Notes: generated by a model from the letters alone, not told the origin. A stretch of DNA of 64,000 nt from Catenuloplanes niger (GCF_031458255.1 NZ_JAVDYC010000001.1:868001-932000), one strand, 5' to 3'. Counted from the stretch's first letter, positions 42,516 through 51,271 are shown. Program-made: numbers and translations.

Positions 42516-42923
42516 ATGGGTTTGCCCGTCGTGCACTTCGAGGTCATCGGCGCCGTACCCACCCGGTTGCGGGACTACTACGGTTCGCTGTTCCAGTGGC
42601 GGTTCACCACCGGGGACGCGGCCAGCGAGAAGGTGTCCTCGCCCGGCGACTACCACTTCATGGACGGCAGTACGACCGGGGACGGCAGTACGACCGGGGA
42701 CGGCACCCGGGGCATCAACGGCGGCATCGGTGGCGGTGCGGGATTCACGCCGCGGGTAACGTTCTATGTGGGCGTTCCGGACGTCGAGGAGGCGCTGCGC
42801 AAGGCGGAGGCGCTGGGCGGGCGGCGGCTGATGGGCCCGGAGCCGGGGAGCGGTGACTTCGCCGTGGGGCACTTCGCCGATCCGGAGGGCAACGTGATCG
42901 GGGTGGCCGGCCCCAGCGCGTGA
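42516..42923 (+). CDS. VOC (glyoxalase-fold) protein
   Basis: This 135-aa single-domain VOC protein has PVVHFEVIGAVPTRLRDYYG at the N-terminus, VTFYVGVPDVEEALRKAEAL in the second half and FADPEGNVIGVAGP at the end. An 18-bp direct repeat (42666-42701) duplicates GSTTGD in the central loop. The ribosome site is CAGGAGGG. It is followed 46 bp on by the DGPF protein and the ECF42-type sigma factor; VOC genes are common in such loci. Confidence 0.85.
   Translation: MGLPVVHFEVIGAVPTRLRDYYGSLFQWRFTTGDAASEKVSSPGDYHFMDGSTTGDGSTTGDGTRGINGGIGGGAGFTPRVTFYVGVPDVEEALRKAEALGGRRLMGPEPGSGDFAVGHFADPEGNVIGVAGPSA
42666..42701 (+). repeat. 18-bp tandem duplication in the VOC gene
   Basis: GGCAGTACGACCGGGGAC occurs twice in direct succession, adding six residues (GSTTGD) in frame to a loop of the VOC fold. 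Confidence 0.9.
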
Positions 42924-42969
42924 TCCGCCCGACCACGTGTCCGGAATGCTACCGTTCGAGGGGATTGCA

Positions 42970-43365
42970 ATGAAGTACCTGCTCCTGATCTACAGCAACC
43001 CGGAGAACTGGGAACACCCCGTGTTCCTGCGCCACCCGGAGTTCCTGGCGATGCCGGCGTCCGAGCGTGCGGCGCTCGCGCACGAGTCCGAGGACTTGCA
43101 CCGGGAGATCCGCGAGTCCGGTGAGCTGCTGGCCGGGGCCGCGCTCGCCGACCCGCTGACCACCCGCACGGTCCGGGTCCGCGACGGATCGCCGACCGTC
43201 ACGGACGGGCCGTACCCGGAGGTCAAGGAGCACCTGGCCGGTTACCTGCTCCTCGACTGCGACGGTCCGGAGCGGGCCGCCGAGATCGCCGCCCGGATCC
43301 CGGACGCGCGGTTCGCCGCCGTGGAGGTCCATCCGATCATGGCCCTGTCCGGTCAGGAGATGTGA
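42970..43365 (+). CDS. DGPF/YCII-domain protein (ECF42 partner)
   Basis: This 131-aa protein of the YCII-related DGPF family (MKYLLLIYSNPENWE) has the hallmark TDGPYPEVKEHLAGYLLLDC near residue 78 (DGPY in place of DGPF). DGPF proteins are the conserved genomic partners of ECF42 sigma factors. The stop overlaps the sigma GTG by 4 bp (GTGA), so the two are translationally coupled. Confidence 0.9.
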   Translation: MKYLLLIYSNPENWEHPVFLRHPEFLAMPASERAALAHESEDLHREIRESGELLAGAALADPLTTRTVRVRDGSPTVTDGPYPEVKEHLAGYLLLDCDGPERAAEIAARIPDARFAAVEVHPIMALSGQEM

Positions 43366-44591
43366 GCTCCGACGGTGTGGAGGACCTGCTGCGCCGGCAC
43401 GCGCCGCAGGTCCTCGCCGCGCTGGTCCGCCGGTACGGCCACGTCGACACGGCCGAGGACGCGCTGCAGGAGGCGCTGCTGGCCGCCGCGACGCAGTGGC
43501 CGGCCGACGGCGTGCCCACCAGCCCCGCCGGCTGGCTGATCACCGTGGCGTCGCGGCGGCTGACCGACCAGCTGCGCAGTGCGAACGCCGCACGGCAACG
43601 GGAGGAGCGGGACGCGGCGCAACGCCCGGGCTTCTCCCCCGCGGCCGACACCCCGCCGGACGCCGACGACACGCTGATCCTGCTGCTGCTCTGCTGCCAC
43701 CCCAGCCTGACCCCGCCGTCGCAGGTCGCGCTCACGCTGCGCGCGGTCGGCGGGCTGACCACCGCGGAGATCGCCCGCGCGTTCCTGGTGCCCGAGTCCA
43801 CGATGGCCCAGCGGATCAGCCGCGCCCGGCAGCGCGTCCGGGCCGCCGGCGCGGTCTTCCGCATGCCGTCCGAGGACCAGCTGCCGGAGCGCATCCGTAC
43901 GGTGCTGCAGGTGCTCTACCTGATCTTCAACGAGGGGTACGCCGCCAGCTCGGGCCCGGATCTGCACCGCGTGGAGCTGACCGCGGAGGCGATCCGGCTC
44001 ACCCGCATCGCGCACGCCGCCCGGCCGGACGAGGGTGAGCTCGCCGGCCTGCTGGCCCTGATGCTGCTCACCGACGCCCGCCGGCCGGCCCGGGCCCGCC
44101 CCGGCGAGGGCCTGGTCCCGCTGGCCGAGCAGGACCGCACCAGGTGGCACCGGCCGTCACTGGACGAGGGACGCGCGCTGATCACCCGTACGCTGTCCCG
44201 CGCGCCGCTCGGCCCGTACCAGCTGCAGGCGGCGATCGCGGCCGTGCACAGCGAGGCGGCGAGCGCGGCGGACACCGACTGGCCGCAGATCGTCCACCTC
44301 TACCGGCTGCTGGAGCGCTTCGGCCCGAACCCGATGGTCACCCTCGGCCACGCCGTCGCCGTCGCCATGACGCACGGCCCGGACGCGGGCCTGCGCCTGC
44401 TCGCACCGCTGCACGACGACGACCGCCTCGCCAACCACCATCGGCTGTACGCGGTCCGCGCGCACCTGCTGGAGATGGCCGGCGACCCGGCGGGAGCCCT
44501 GGAGGCGTACCGCCGGGCCGCCCGCCTGACCGTCAGCCTGCCGGAACAGCACTACCTGCACCGGCGCGCCGACCGGCTCACCGGGCACTGA
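43362..44591 (+). CDS. ECF42-type RNA polymerase sigma factor with long C-terminal TPR-like extension
   Basis: This 409-aa sigma factor has region 2 (VRRYGHVDTAEDALQEALLA, AGWLITVASRRLTDQLR) and region 4 (LTPPSQVALTLRAVGGLTTA, EIARAFLVPESTMAQRISRA). About 220 more residues are helical, including LPERIRTVLQVLYLIFNEGY and GPYQLQAAIAAVHSEA. That C-terminal domain and the adjacent DGPF gene define the ECF42 group, where the extension is reported to be needed for activity. GTG start at 43362. Confidence 0.92.
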   Translation: MSSDGVEDLLRRHAPQVLAALVRRYGHVDTAEDALQEALLAAATQWPADGVPTSPAGWLITVASRRLTDQLRSANAARQREERDAAQRPGFSPAADTPPDADDTLILLLLCCHPSLTPPSQVALTLRAVGGLTTAEIARAFLVPESTMAQRISRARQRVRAAGAVFRMPSEDQLPERIRTVLQVLYLIFNEGYAASSGPDLHRVELTAEAIRLTRIAHAARPDEGELAGLLALMLLTDARRPARARPGEGLVPLAEQDRTRWHRPSLDEGRALITRTLSRAPLGPYQLQAAIAAVHSEAASAADTDWPQIVHLYRLLERFGPNPMVTLGHAVAVAMTHGPDAGLRLLAPLHDDDRLANHHRLYAVRAHLLEMAGDPAGALEAYRRAARLTVSLPEQHYLHRRADRLTGH

Positions 44592-44605
44592 CCGGCCGGC
44601 GGGTG

Positions 44606-44920
44606 TCACCCGGCCTTTCCACCGAGGGAGTCCTGGACCGCGTCGGCGTAGGTGGGCAAGTCCGCGATCAGGCCGTCGGTGAAGGCGGCGACGTCGGTGC
44701 CGGTGAGTTCGAGGACTCCCCGGCCGGCCGCGACGCCCTCCTCGAAGAAGTCGACGATCCCGGGCAGCAGCGGGCCGTCGGCCAGACCCACCGGCCCGAC
44801 CTTGAACAGGTACCGCTGCATCTCCGCGTAGACGATCCGGTAGTCCGGCGGCAGCGCCCTCACCCGCGCCACGTGCGCCCGCCACTGCCTCTTGCCCTCG
44901 ATGATGTCCTGGATGCCCAT
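44606..44920 (-). CDS. DUF1048-family protein
   Basis: This 104-aa helical protein (MGIQDIIEGKRQWRAHVARV) with YRIVYAEMQRYLFKVGPVG fits the DUF1048 family, small proteins usually found with PadR regulators. It follows a second DUF1048 gene with a 1-bp gap and is third in the PadR operon. Function unknown. Confidence 0.82.
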   Translation of the reverse strand: MGIQDIIEGKRQWRAHVARVRALPPDYRIVYAEMQRYLFKVGPVGLADGPLLPGIVDFFEEGVAAGRGVLELTGTDVAAFTDGLIADLPTYADAVQDSLGGKAG

Positions 44921-44921
44921 C

Positions 44922-45278
44922 TCAGCCTCCCAGCCGGCCCAGTCGGCGTGCCACGTTGCGGTTCAACTGCGCGCGCCACCGATCGCGGTAGGTGCGGGCA
45001 CCCTCGCCACCGGCCAGCGCCGCGCAGAACCCGGGGATGTCGTCGCCGAGCACCTCGTCGGCGCCGCGCCCGTCCGCCGCGGCCTCCTCGAGCAGCCCGA
45101 GGGCGGCATCGGCGATCGGCGACAGGTTGCGGCCGGTGAAGTTCCCGTACGGGAACAGGTGCGTCTTGATCTGCTCCCACGCCGCCCGGTGGCCGGCCGG
45201 CAGCGCCGCCGCGCGGGCGTCGAAGTCGTTCCATTCACGGGTGAGATCACTGCCGGTGACGGTCTCCCAGAAGCTCAT
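44922..45278 (-). CDS. DUF1048-family protein
   Basis: This 118-aa protein starts MSFWETVTGSDLTREWNDFD and has AAWEQIKTHLFPYGNFTGRN, matching DUF1048. The ATG overlaps the PadR stop by 4 bp. The two DUF1048 proteins are clearly related in layout and may form a hetero-oligomer (inference). Confidence 0.82.
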   Translation of the reverse strand: MSFWETVTGSDLTREWNDFDARAAALPAGHRAAWEQIKTHLFPYGNFTGRNLSPIADAALGLLEEAAADGRGADEVLGDDIPGFCAALAGGEGARTYRDRWRAQLNRNVARRLGRLGG

Positions 45279-45601
45279 CTGCCGCCCTCCCTGAGCGTGT
45301 CGATGCGTGCCGAGACGTACTCCCACTTCGCCCAGAACGTCGCCAGCTCCGCGCGCCCCGCGTCGTTGAGCGCGTAGAACTTGCGCGGCGGCCCGACATC
45401 CGACGGCCGTTTCGTCACCTGGACCAGCCCGTTGCGTTCCAGCCGCAACAGAATCGTGTACACCGTGCCGTCGATGACGTCGGCGAAGCCAAGCTCGTTC
45501 AGCCGGCGGGTGATCGCGTACCCGTAGGTCTCCTCGCGGCCGATGATCTCCAGCACACACCCTTCGAGCGTGCCCTTCAGCATCTCCGTCAGATCTTCCA
45601 T
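45275..45601 (-). CDS. PadR-family transcriptional repressor
   Basis: This 108-aa PadR protein (subfamily 1) has a winged HTH LKGTLEGCVLEIIGREETYG then YAITRRLNELGFADVIDGTV and YTILLRLERNGLV, with KFYALNDAGRAEL, ending in one helix for dimerisation. It leads the operon with two DUF1048 genes and has three short palindromes immediately upstream, consistent with autorepression. Confidence 0.9.
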   Translation of the reverse strand: MEDLTEMLKGTLEGCVLEIIGREETYGYAITRRLNELGFADVIDGTVYTILLRLERNGLVQVTKRPSDVGPPRKFYALNDAGRAELATFWAKWEYVSARIDTLREGGR

Positions 45602-45623
45602 CGCCGCCTCCCGTCCCGGTATT

Positions 45624-45674
45624 CGGTATTACCGGGTACCGCTACAACGTAGCACCGGATACCGCTATGCGGTA
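45624..45674. promoter_or_regulatory. Cluster of three palindromes upstream of padR
   Basis: CGGTA-T-TACCG (45624-45634), GCTAC-AAC-GTAGC (45641-45653) and TACCGC-TAT-GCGGTA (45660-45674) lie in a row, sharing GGTA/TACC cores. Spaced about 18-20 bp apart centre to centre, they would lie on one DNA face. Confidence 0.6.
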
Positions 45675-45703
45675 GTGCCAGATAGCTCGCACCGGGGGAG
45701 CCG

Positions 45704-46465
45704 CTACCCCGAGCCCGTTGGTTCACCTTCGCCTCGTGAGTGGCGGCGCCACGTTCGGGTCCTCGAGTCCTGCAGGAGTTTGGCGACGAGAACGAACGGA
45801 AGGACGCCAAGGCACGCGACGCTCATCCAGATCGCCCAGGCCTGACCGATCCACCGGGGCGGAGGGGAGTCCATTCCTCTCACCACGATGACGGCGAGCA
45901 CTCCGGCGACACACATACCGATCGGTGCGAGCGCCACCGCCACGGCGATGCGGCTGACAGGTCCGGCCGTGTCCGGCGGTGGAGCGTCCTCGACCACTGA
46001 TCGGTAGGCGGTCCGCAGCGGCGCTTTCAACCCCATGTCGGCCTCGGACCGAGTGCGATGCCGGACCGCGGTCGCGTATGCCCGCTCGGCGTGGACGTTG
46101 ACGGCGCGGAGGGAGCCATCCGCGGGAGAGTATTGAAACAGTGCGACACCAGCCCGGTCCGCATAGGCGACGGCGCTACGACTGAAGCCCGCGTTGCAGA
46201 AGAAGTAGGTCGTCACGTGGGTACCGACCGCCGCACCGACCAGCTCGCGGACAGGTCCTACACCAACCGGCTTCCCGTACCATTTGACCTGAGCAGCGAC
46301 CCGAGCGCCGATCACGTCGATGCCGCCGTCCGCGCCCCCTCGGGTGAGTGTGGCGTCACGATGACCCAACCACCTCAACCAACCGACGGCGTTCCGCTCC
46401 GCGGCACTCCAGTCGGTGACCGGTGCGGGTGGTGGCGTCCCCGGCGGTTGTTCATGTCGCTGCAT
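45704..46465 (-). CDS. Mrr-like restriction endonuclease domain with two C-terminal membrane helices
   Basis: This 253-aa protein has an Mrr_cat (PD-(D/E)XK) domain in its first half: AERNAVGWLRWLGHRDATLT, then the active-site pattern GGADGGIDVIGARVAAQVKW with Asp and Q-x-K. Two hydrophobic helices follow, VSRIAVAVALAPIGMCVAGV and IWMSVACLGVLPFVLVAKLL, and a short basic tail. This would tether the nuclease to the membrane. Similar Mrr-TM proteins occur in actinomycetes without known function; a defence role is inference. Confidence 0.78.
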   Translation of the reverse strand: MQRHEQPPGTPPPAPVTDWSAAERNAVGWLRWLGHRDATLTRGGADGGIDVIGARVAAQVKWYGKPVGVGPVRELVGAAVGTHVTTYFFCNAGFSRSAVAYADRAGVALFQYSPADGSLRAVNVHAERAYATAVRHRTRSEADMGLKAPLRTAYRSVVEDAPPPDTAGPVSRIAVAVALAPIGMCVAGVLAVIVVRGMDSPPPRWIGQAWAIWMSVACLGVLPFVLVAKLLQDSRTRTWRRHSRGEGEPTGSG

Positions 46466-46601
46466 ACAGTCCTCTGTCAGACACGTGACGGGTGCGGCTC
46501 GCCCGGCGCGGGCCGACCGGCCGGCCGGTGGTTGCGGGCTCAGCGTTCATCATGCGGCCGAGCGGCGTGACGCCGGCAGCGCGTCCGCGTCGGGTTCGGC
46601 G

Positions 46602-46823
46602 TCAGTCCTCGACAGCTTCATCCCGCTTGCCGGCGCCCTCGTCCGCGCCTTCATCATCGGTGATCGCCGCGCCGCGGGCGATCCGGTGCGTACGTGCGGC
46701 GCGTAGTAGTGGAGCGATGCCGGCCAGCCATAGCGGGTCGACGCGGCCGTCGCCGATCATCCGCCGAAGAGGATCCGGACAGGGGAATCGCCGGGCCACG
46801 CGGCCGAATCGGGCGGCCGGCAC
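46602..46823 (-). CDS. Possible small protein (73 aa)
   Basis: The frame gives MPAARFGRVARRFPCPDPLR then IGDGRVDPLWLAGIAPLL and an acidic tail DDEGADEGAGKRDEAVED. Third positions are mostly G/C, as in real genes here, and it is divergent from the 151-aa gene, but no clear ribosome site or homologue is recognised. Confidence 0.35.
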   Translation of the reverse strand: MPAARFGRVARRFPCPDPLRRMIGDGRVDPLWLAGIAPLLRAARTHRIARGAAITDDEGADEGAGKRDEAVED

Positions 46824-46862
46824 CCGGCGGTATCGTGGCTGCGCATCCGACAGGGAGGGTCC

Positions 46863-47318
46863 ATGATTGTCAGGCCGGCTCCGCAGCTCGTCGTGGACGT
46901 CAGCGCAGAGGTCGTGGCCCGGGTCGCGCCGAAGAACCTGCCGTACTTCCCGGCCGACGCGGGCGAGTTCACCTCCGCGCGGCGCGCCCGGCGCGACCCG
47001 CTCAGCAGTGGCATCGAGTCGGTTGAGGCCGTGTTCGGCCTGATCGTCCTCTTCGTCGGTAATCAGTTGCTGGAGTATCTGCTCGGTCAGGCCTTCGCCG
47101 CGACCGGCGGCTGGGTGGGCCGCGTGTGGGGCCGCCGCCGGGAGGTGTCGTCACTGGCCGGTGTCGGTCCGCTCGACGAGGCCCGGCGCAGCGAACTGCG
47201 CGACATCGCGATCGCGTCCGCCGCGTCGAAAGGTGTGGACCCCGAACGGTCCGCCGCCATCGCGGACGCGTTCCTCACCGAGCTGAGCCGCCGCACCGGC
47301 GGCGACCCACCGCGATAG
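46863..47318 (+). CDS. Single-span membrane protein of unknown function (151 aa)
   Basis: The ATG follows an AGGGAGGG site. Residues about 51-75 (VEAVFGLIVLFVGNQLLEYL) form one membrane helix. The N-terminal part has VVDVSAEVVARVAPKNLPYF; the C-terminal part is charged and helical (LDEARRSELRDIAIASAASK). No family recognised. It is convergent with the M48 protease gene, 8 bp apart. Confidence 0.65.
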   Translation: MIVRPAPQLVVDVSAEVVARVAPKNLPYFPADAGEFTSARRARRDPLSSGIESVEAVFGLIVLFVGNQLLEYLLGQAFAATGGWVGRVWGRRREVSSLAGVGPLDEARRSELRDIAIASAASKGVDPERSAAIADAFLTELSRRTGGDPPR

Positions 47319-47326
47319 CGCGGCGC

Positions 47327-49612
47327 TCAGGCGGATACCAGGCCCAGCAGGACACATGCCGTGGCGGTGGTCGTGACCCCGCAGGTGAGCACCAGCCCGG
47401 CGAGCAGCCGCCGGCTGCCGTGCGGCCGATCCGGCGCGGGGGCCGCGCGGGCGAACCGGCGCAGCAGCGCGCCGACGGCGAGGCCGGCCCAGCCGGCTGC
47501 GATCGCCTTGACCGCGCCCTCGGTACCGGCGTATCCGAAGAGGACTTGATAGAACTCACCGAAACTGGCGCCGGTACAGGTGAGTGCGCGACGGGGGCCG
47601 CAGATCGCGGTGAGTGCGGCGAGCGGGCAGAGCAGTGCGGCGAGGCAGCTGAGCGCGCTGCCGGTGGCGAGCGCGGTCACCGCGGCGAAGCGGTCCCCGC
47701 GTAGCGCGATGACCAGCCCGGTCACGGCCGCGAACGCGGCGGACACCGCGACGGTGAGGTCCATGAGGTAGAGCAGCGAACCGGCCGGATCGGCGTCGGC
47801 GATCGGGTCGGCACCGACCGCGGCGCGGACCATCAGCGCGAGCACGGGCAGAGTGATCAGCAAGAGCGCTGCCACGCCGAACGGGCGCCACCGGTGAGGC
47901 GCACGGGTGCGGGACCGGGCGAGTCCCACGCCGGTGAGCAGCAGCGGGACCATCAGGATCAGGGCCGTGCCGGGGAACACGGAGAGGAAGTCGAGCGGCA
48001 GGTAGACGGCCTGCAACCACGCCGAGCCGGGGCCGGGCCAGTAGGCGCTGTTCATCATCTCCGCGGTGCCGGGCGCCCACGGATAGATCGCGGCCATCGC
48101 CGCCTGGTCGTGCATCATCCACCAGGTCGTGTAGACCGGCAGGAACGCGACCGTACCGGCGGTGACACCCGTGGCGAACAGGCCACCGCGCGCGGACGGC
48201 CAGGCCTGCGCGTTCTCCCGAGCCCACCGGTGGAGTGCGGCGAGCGACACCGTCAGGGCGGCGACCGAGACCGCCGCGCCCGCGATCCCGGCGAAACCGA
48301 CGCCGTCCAGCACGCCGAGCACACCCGCGTTGGCGTAGACGGCCGAGGCCGGCTCGCCGACGACCACGCCGAGCCCGAGTCCGGCGACCGCCGCGGCGTC
48401 CCGGGCCACGCCCGGAACCCGCGAGCCGTCACGGGCGGCCGTGACGCCTCGCCACGCGATCACCGAGACGAGCCAGGCGAGCGCGATCGTGGACAGCACC
48501 GTGCTCAGCGCCACCAGCAACACCACCAACGGGATCGGCGGCAACGCGCCCCCGATCCGGGAGGCGAGCAGGAGTTGCCAGGCGAGCGGCGTTACGGTCG
48601 CGCTCAGCACGGAGATCGCCACACCGCTGGCGAAGAACTGCGCGGGGGAAGAGCGGAGTCTGCGCCACGGTTCCGCGAGGTTGCGGCACCGGCCGGCCCG
48701 GCGCGGATGATCTCGCAGGAACTCGGGCCGCCGTCCGTCACCGGTGGGGGTGCCGCCGCCGAGCCAACCGGCCACGACCGCGCCGCCGGACGCGCTCGCT
48801 GCGGTCGTGTCCGCCGCCAGCTCGCGGGCGCGCAGCACGGAGCGCGCGGTCAGCAGTGTCAGCGCACCGAGCAGGACGATCGCGACCGGCTGCTGTGCCT
48901 CGACGGTCGATGCGCGCGGCACGAGCGTCTCGTACCCGAGGGTGAGCAGGAACGGCACGACGGTGAGTGCGTAGAACGCCCTGCGGAACCCGATCGTCAG
49001 GTACGTCTGCCGGATGTCCCGGTTCTTCACGTGCGCCAGCTCGTGCAGCACCGTGGCGGTGAAGGCGTCGCGCGCGACCGTGCACTCCCGGATGGTGCGC
49101 TCCCCCAGCCGCACGTGCGGTCGCCGCCCGGTGCCGAACGCGGCCGAGTCGCCCCAGGCCGTCGAGTACCACAGCCGAGGCATCCGGGGCAGTCCGATCT
49201 CGACCGCGTGCCCGCGCACCGCCGCCGCGATCGCCGGATGCCCGGTCTCCAGTTCCCTCAGCCCGCCACCGCGGAACCGGATGATCCACACGGGCAGCAA
49301 GCGGTACAGCAGATACGCCGTGACCAGCAACAGAACGGTCCCGGCGACCGCCCAGCCGAGCATGCCGGTCGCGTTCGGCGTGACGCAGGCGAGGGTCACC
49401 ACGGTCATGCCCTCGACCTGGGCCGCGGTCGCCGGTGACACGTCCGCCATCCGCTCCAGGTCGTCGAGGGACACACAGTCCGCGACCGCGCGCTCGGCCG
49501 CCGGATGGGTGACGATCCACAGGTGGCCGTAGACGGACGCGGTGGTCGCGGTGAGCAGCGCGGTCAGCACCAGGAACCGGATCACCAGATCCGACGGCAG
49601 GAACCTCACCAT
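47327..49612 (-). CDS. M48-family membrane zinc metalloprotease with long polytopic C-terminus
   Basis: This 761-aa integral membrane protein has two N-terminal helices and then an M48 peptidase domain with the zinc motif in ATVLHELAHVKNRDIRQTYL (about 206). Further membrane helices run through residues 230-745. Standard HtpX/M48 proteases are ~300 aa; here the last ~350 residues form a second multi-span domain. The start at 49612 overlaps the upstream lipoprotein gene by 7 bp. It is the last gene of the LPITG protein-lipoprotein-protease operon, so it probably acts on cell-envelope substrates (inference). Confidence 0.8.
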   Translation of the reverse strand: MVRFLPSDLVIRFLVLTALLTATTASVYGHLWIVTHPAAERAVADCVSLDDLERMADVSPATAAQVEGMTVVTLACVTPNATGMLGWAVAGTVLLLVTAYLLYRLLPVWIIRFRGGGLRELETGHPAIAAAVRGHAVEIGLPRMPRLWYSTAWGDSAAFGTGRRPHVRLGERTIRECTVARDAFTATVLHELAHVKNRDIRQTYLTIGFRRAFYALTVVPFLLTLGYETLVPRASTVEAQQPVAIVLLGALTLLTARSVLRARELAADTTAASASGGAVVAGWLGGGTPTGDGRRPEFLRDHPRRAGRCRNLAEPWRRLRSSPAQFFASGVAISVLSATVTPLAWQLLLASRIGGALPPIPLVVLLVALSTVLSTIALAWLVSVIAWRGVTAARDGSRVPGVARDAAAVAGLGLGVVVGEPASAVYANAGVLGVLDGVGFAGIAGAAVSVAALTVSLAALHRWARENAQAWPSARGGLFATGVTAGTVAFLPVYTTWWMMHDQAAMAAIYPWAPGTAEMMNSAYWPGPGSAWLQAVYLPLDFLSVFPGTALILMVPLLLTGVGLARSRTRAPHRWRPFGVAALLLITLPVLALMVRAAVGADPIADADPAGSLLYLMDLTVAVSAAFAAVTGLVIALRGDRFAAVTALATGSALSCLAALLCPLAALTAICGPRRALTCTGASFGEFYQVLFGYAGTEGAVKAIAAGWAGLAVGALLRRFARAAPAPDRPHGSRRLLAGLVLTCGVTTTATACVLLGLVSA

Positions 49613-50457
49613 CGGCGAAGCATCTTGTCGTACGCCACCCGGGCCGCGGTGCGGATCAGCGCGTCGTCGGGCGTGCCGACCATCGTGGCGGAGACCATCA
49701 GAATGACGTCGCCTCGACGGGTGATCACCAAATCCTGGTAGACCTTCACCGCTACCCGGGCCGGCGCCATGGTGATCCGTACCGCCGCGGTCTCCGCGCC
49801 GAGGCCGGGCACGCCGCCCAGTGTCCGCACGGTGAACGTGACGGCACCGAGCTGTGCGTCGGTCGCGGTGTAGGTCGCGCACCCGGACGCGGCGCTGCGG
49901 ACCCGCCGGACCGCTGCCTGAGCGGCGGGCGTCGTGAGCCGACGCAGCCGCTCCCGTACGAACGGACCCGTCGGACCGTTGCTGAGCAGCACTTCCGCGG
50001 CCGACTGGGCACCGGCGGAGAAGTCGCTGTCCAGTGCCGTGCACCCGGCCATGTCACTGGACTGGCCGGGCTCTCCGGTGACCGTGAAGCCGTCCAGGTC
50101 GCCGCCGGTGAGCAGGGCGCCGCGCAGTGTCTCCGACGAGGGCGCGGGCGCGGCCGGTTTCGTCCGCGCACCTGGCGCAGCCGGTTTCGTCGTGTCGCCG
50201 CCGGACGGTGGTTCGTCCTCGACGCCCGGTGTGGGGACGTTGCCGCCGCCCGTGGGCGTACCGGCGGCGGTCGGGGCCGGGCCGGTGCCGGCGCCGAAGG
50301 AGGCGGCCGCGCCGGTGGGTGACGGTCCCGGAGCCGAGGCCGGGCCGACGGCCGGCGGGTTCTCGGATCCGGACGGCGGTGGCGGTTCGGCGACACAGGC
50401 ACCGAGCAGGATCGCGGCGGCGATCACGGCCGTGCCACGACGGATGGCTGTCATCAT
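49606..50457 (-). CDS. Lipoprotein of unknown function
   Basis: This 283-aa protein has a lipobox LGAC (Cys 21), then a ~85-residue Pro/Gly/Thr-rich linker (GSENPPAVGPASAPGPSPTG and similar). The folded C-terminal domain has ALLTGGDLDGFTVTGEPGQ, MAGCTALDSDF and VYQDLVITRRGDVILMVSAT, which resembles extracellular sensor or binding domains of actinobacterial lipoproteins. It lies between the wall protein and the M48 gene in one operon. Confidence 0.75.
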   Translation of the reverse strand: MMTAIRRGTAVIAAAILLGACVAEPPPPSGSENPPAVGPASAPGPSPTGAAASFGAGTGPAPTAAGTPTGGGNVPTPGVEDEPPSGGDTTKPAAPGARTKPAAPAPSSETLRGALLTGGDLDGFTVTGEPGQSSDMAGCTALDSDFSAGAQSAAEVLLSNGPTGPFVRERLRRLTTPAAQAAVRRVRSAASGCATYTATDAQLGAVTFTVRTLGGVPGLGAETAAVRITMAPARVAVKVYQDLVITRRGDVILMVSATMVGTPDDALIRTAARVAYDKMLRRW

Positions 50458-50473
50458 CGGCTCCTGTCGCGGA

Positions 50474-51271
50474 TCAGGGGATGAAGGTCGCGCGGGTGCG
50501 CCGGCGCGCCAGCACGGCCAGGATCAGGCCGGCCAGCGTCAGCACGACACCGGCCGAGACGATCCAACCTGTGCGCGGGCCGGTGATCGGCAGACCGGCG
50601 CCGCCACCGCCTGAACCGGTCGGTACGGCTCCGGGCGACTCCGTCACGGCGGCCGTTGCAGTCGGCGACGCCGTGGGCGATGCCGTGGGCGACACGGACG
50701 GGGAGGCGGACGGAGAGGCGGTGGTAGTCGGCGTGGGTGTCGCGGTCACCGGCGACGGACACACCCCGGATACCTCGAACGTGGTCGGCGCGCCGGCCGG
50801 CACCGTGGCGACGGAGAGTGCACCGGATGCCAGCCACCAGTCGTCCGGCACCCGAATCCAGGCGGCGTCCGCGCCGGTGGCGAGCAGTCCGCCGGCCACA
50901 CCCTCGTGCAGCGGCACCTGCACCGGCGGCTTGGTGGGGTCGGCCTCCGCGGAGAGCTGCATGACACCGCCCGCGGTCACCGCGATGATCGCCGGTGTGG
51001 CCGGCCGGCCGTGGGCGAAACCGATGACGTAGGCCAGCGCGGCCTCACCGTCCACCGGCTGGCTGAACGTCCAGCCGTTGAAGTCCGCGATCGCCCCTTC
51101 CGGAATGCTGTCGCAGTCGTGCAGCTCCTGGTCGAGGTCCGCAGCAGTGCGCTGAGAGAACCGCGGAGCGAGTTGGAGCGGCTGCGGTACATCGGCCGCG
51201 GCGGGCACCGCGCCCAGGAGCGCCCCGCTCAGCACGGCCGCGGCACAGGCGGCGGTGAGCTGCCTCTTCAT
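50474..51271 (-). CDS. LPxTG-type cell-wall protein
   Basis: This 265-aa exported protein has a signal peptide (MKRQLTAACAAAVLSGALLG, cleaved after AAA), a ~150-residue domain with CDSIPEGAIADFNGWTFSQP, and a Thr/Pro/Ser repeat (ATPTPTTTASPSASPSVSPT and on). The C-terminal sorting signal is complete: LPITG, the hydrophobic helix WIVSAGVVLTLAGLILAVLA and RRRTR. Sortase anchoring to peptidoglycan is expected. First gene of the three-gene operon. I chose the ATG at 51271 with its GGAGGAACC site. Confidence 0.85.
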   Translation of the reverse strand: MKRQLTAACAAAVLSGALLGAVPAAADVPQPLQLAPRFSQRTAADLDQELHDCDSIPEGAIADFNGWTFSQPVDGEAALAYVIGFAHGRPATPAIIAVTAGGVMQLSAEADPTKPPVQVPLHEGVAGGLLATGADAAWIRVPDDWWLASGALSVATVPAGAPTTFEVSGVCPSPVTATPTPTTTASPSASPSVSPTASPTASPTATAAVTESPGAVPTGSGGGGAGLPITGPRTGWIVSAGVVLTLAGLILAVLARRRTRATFIP

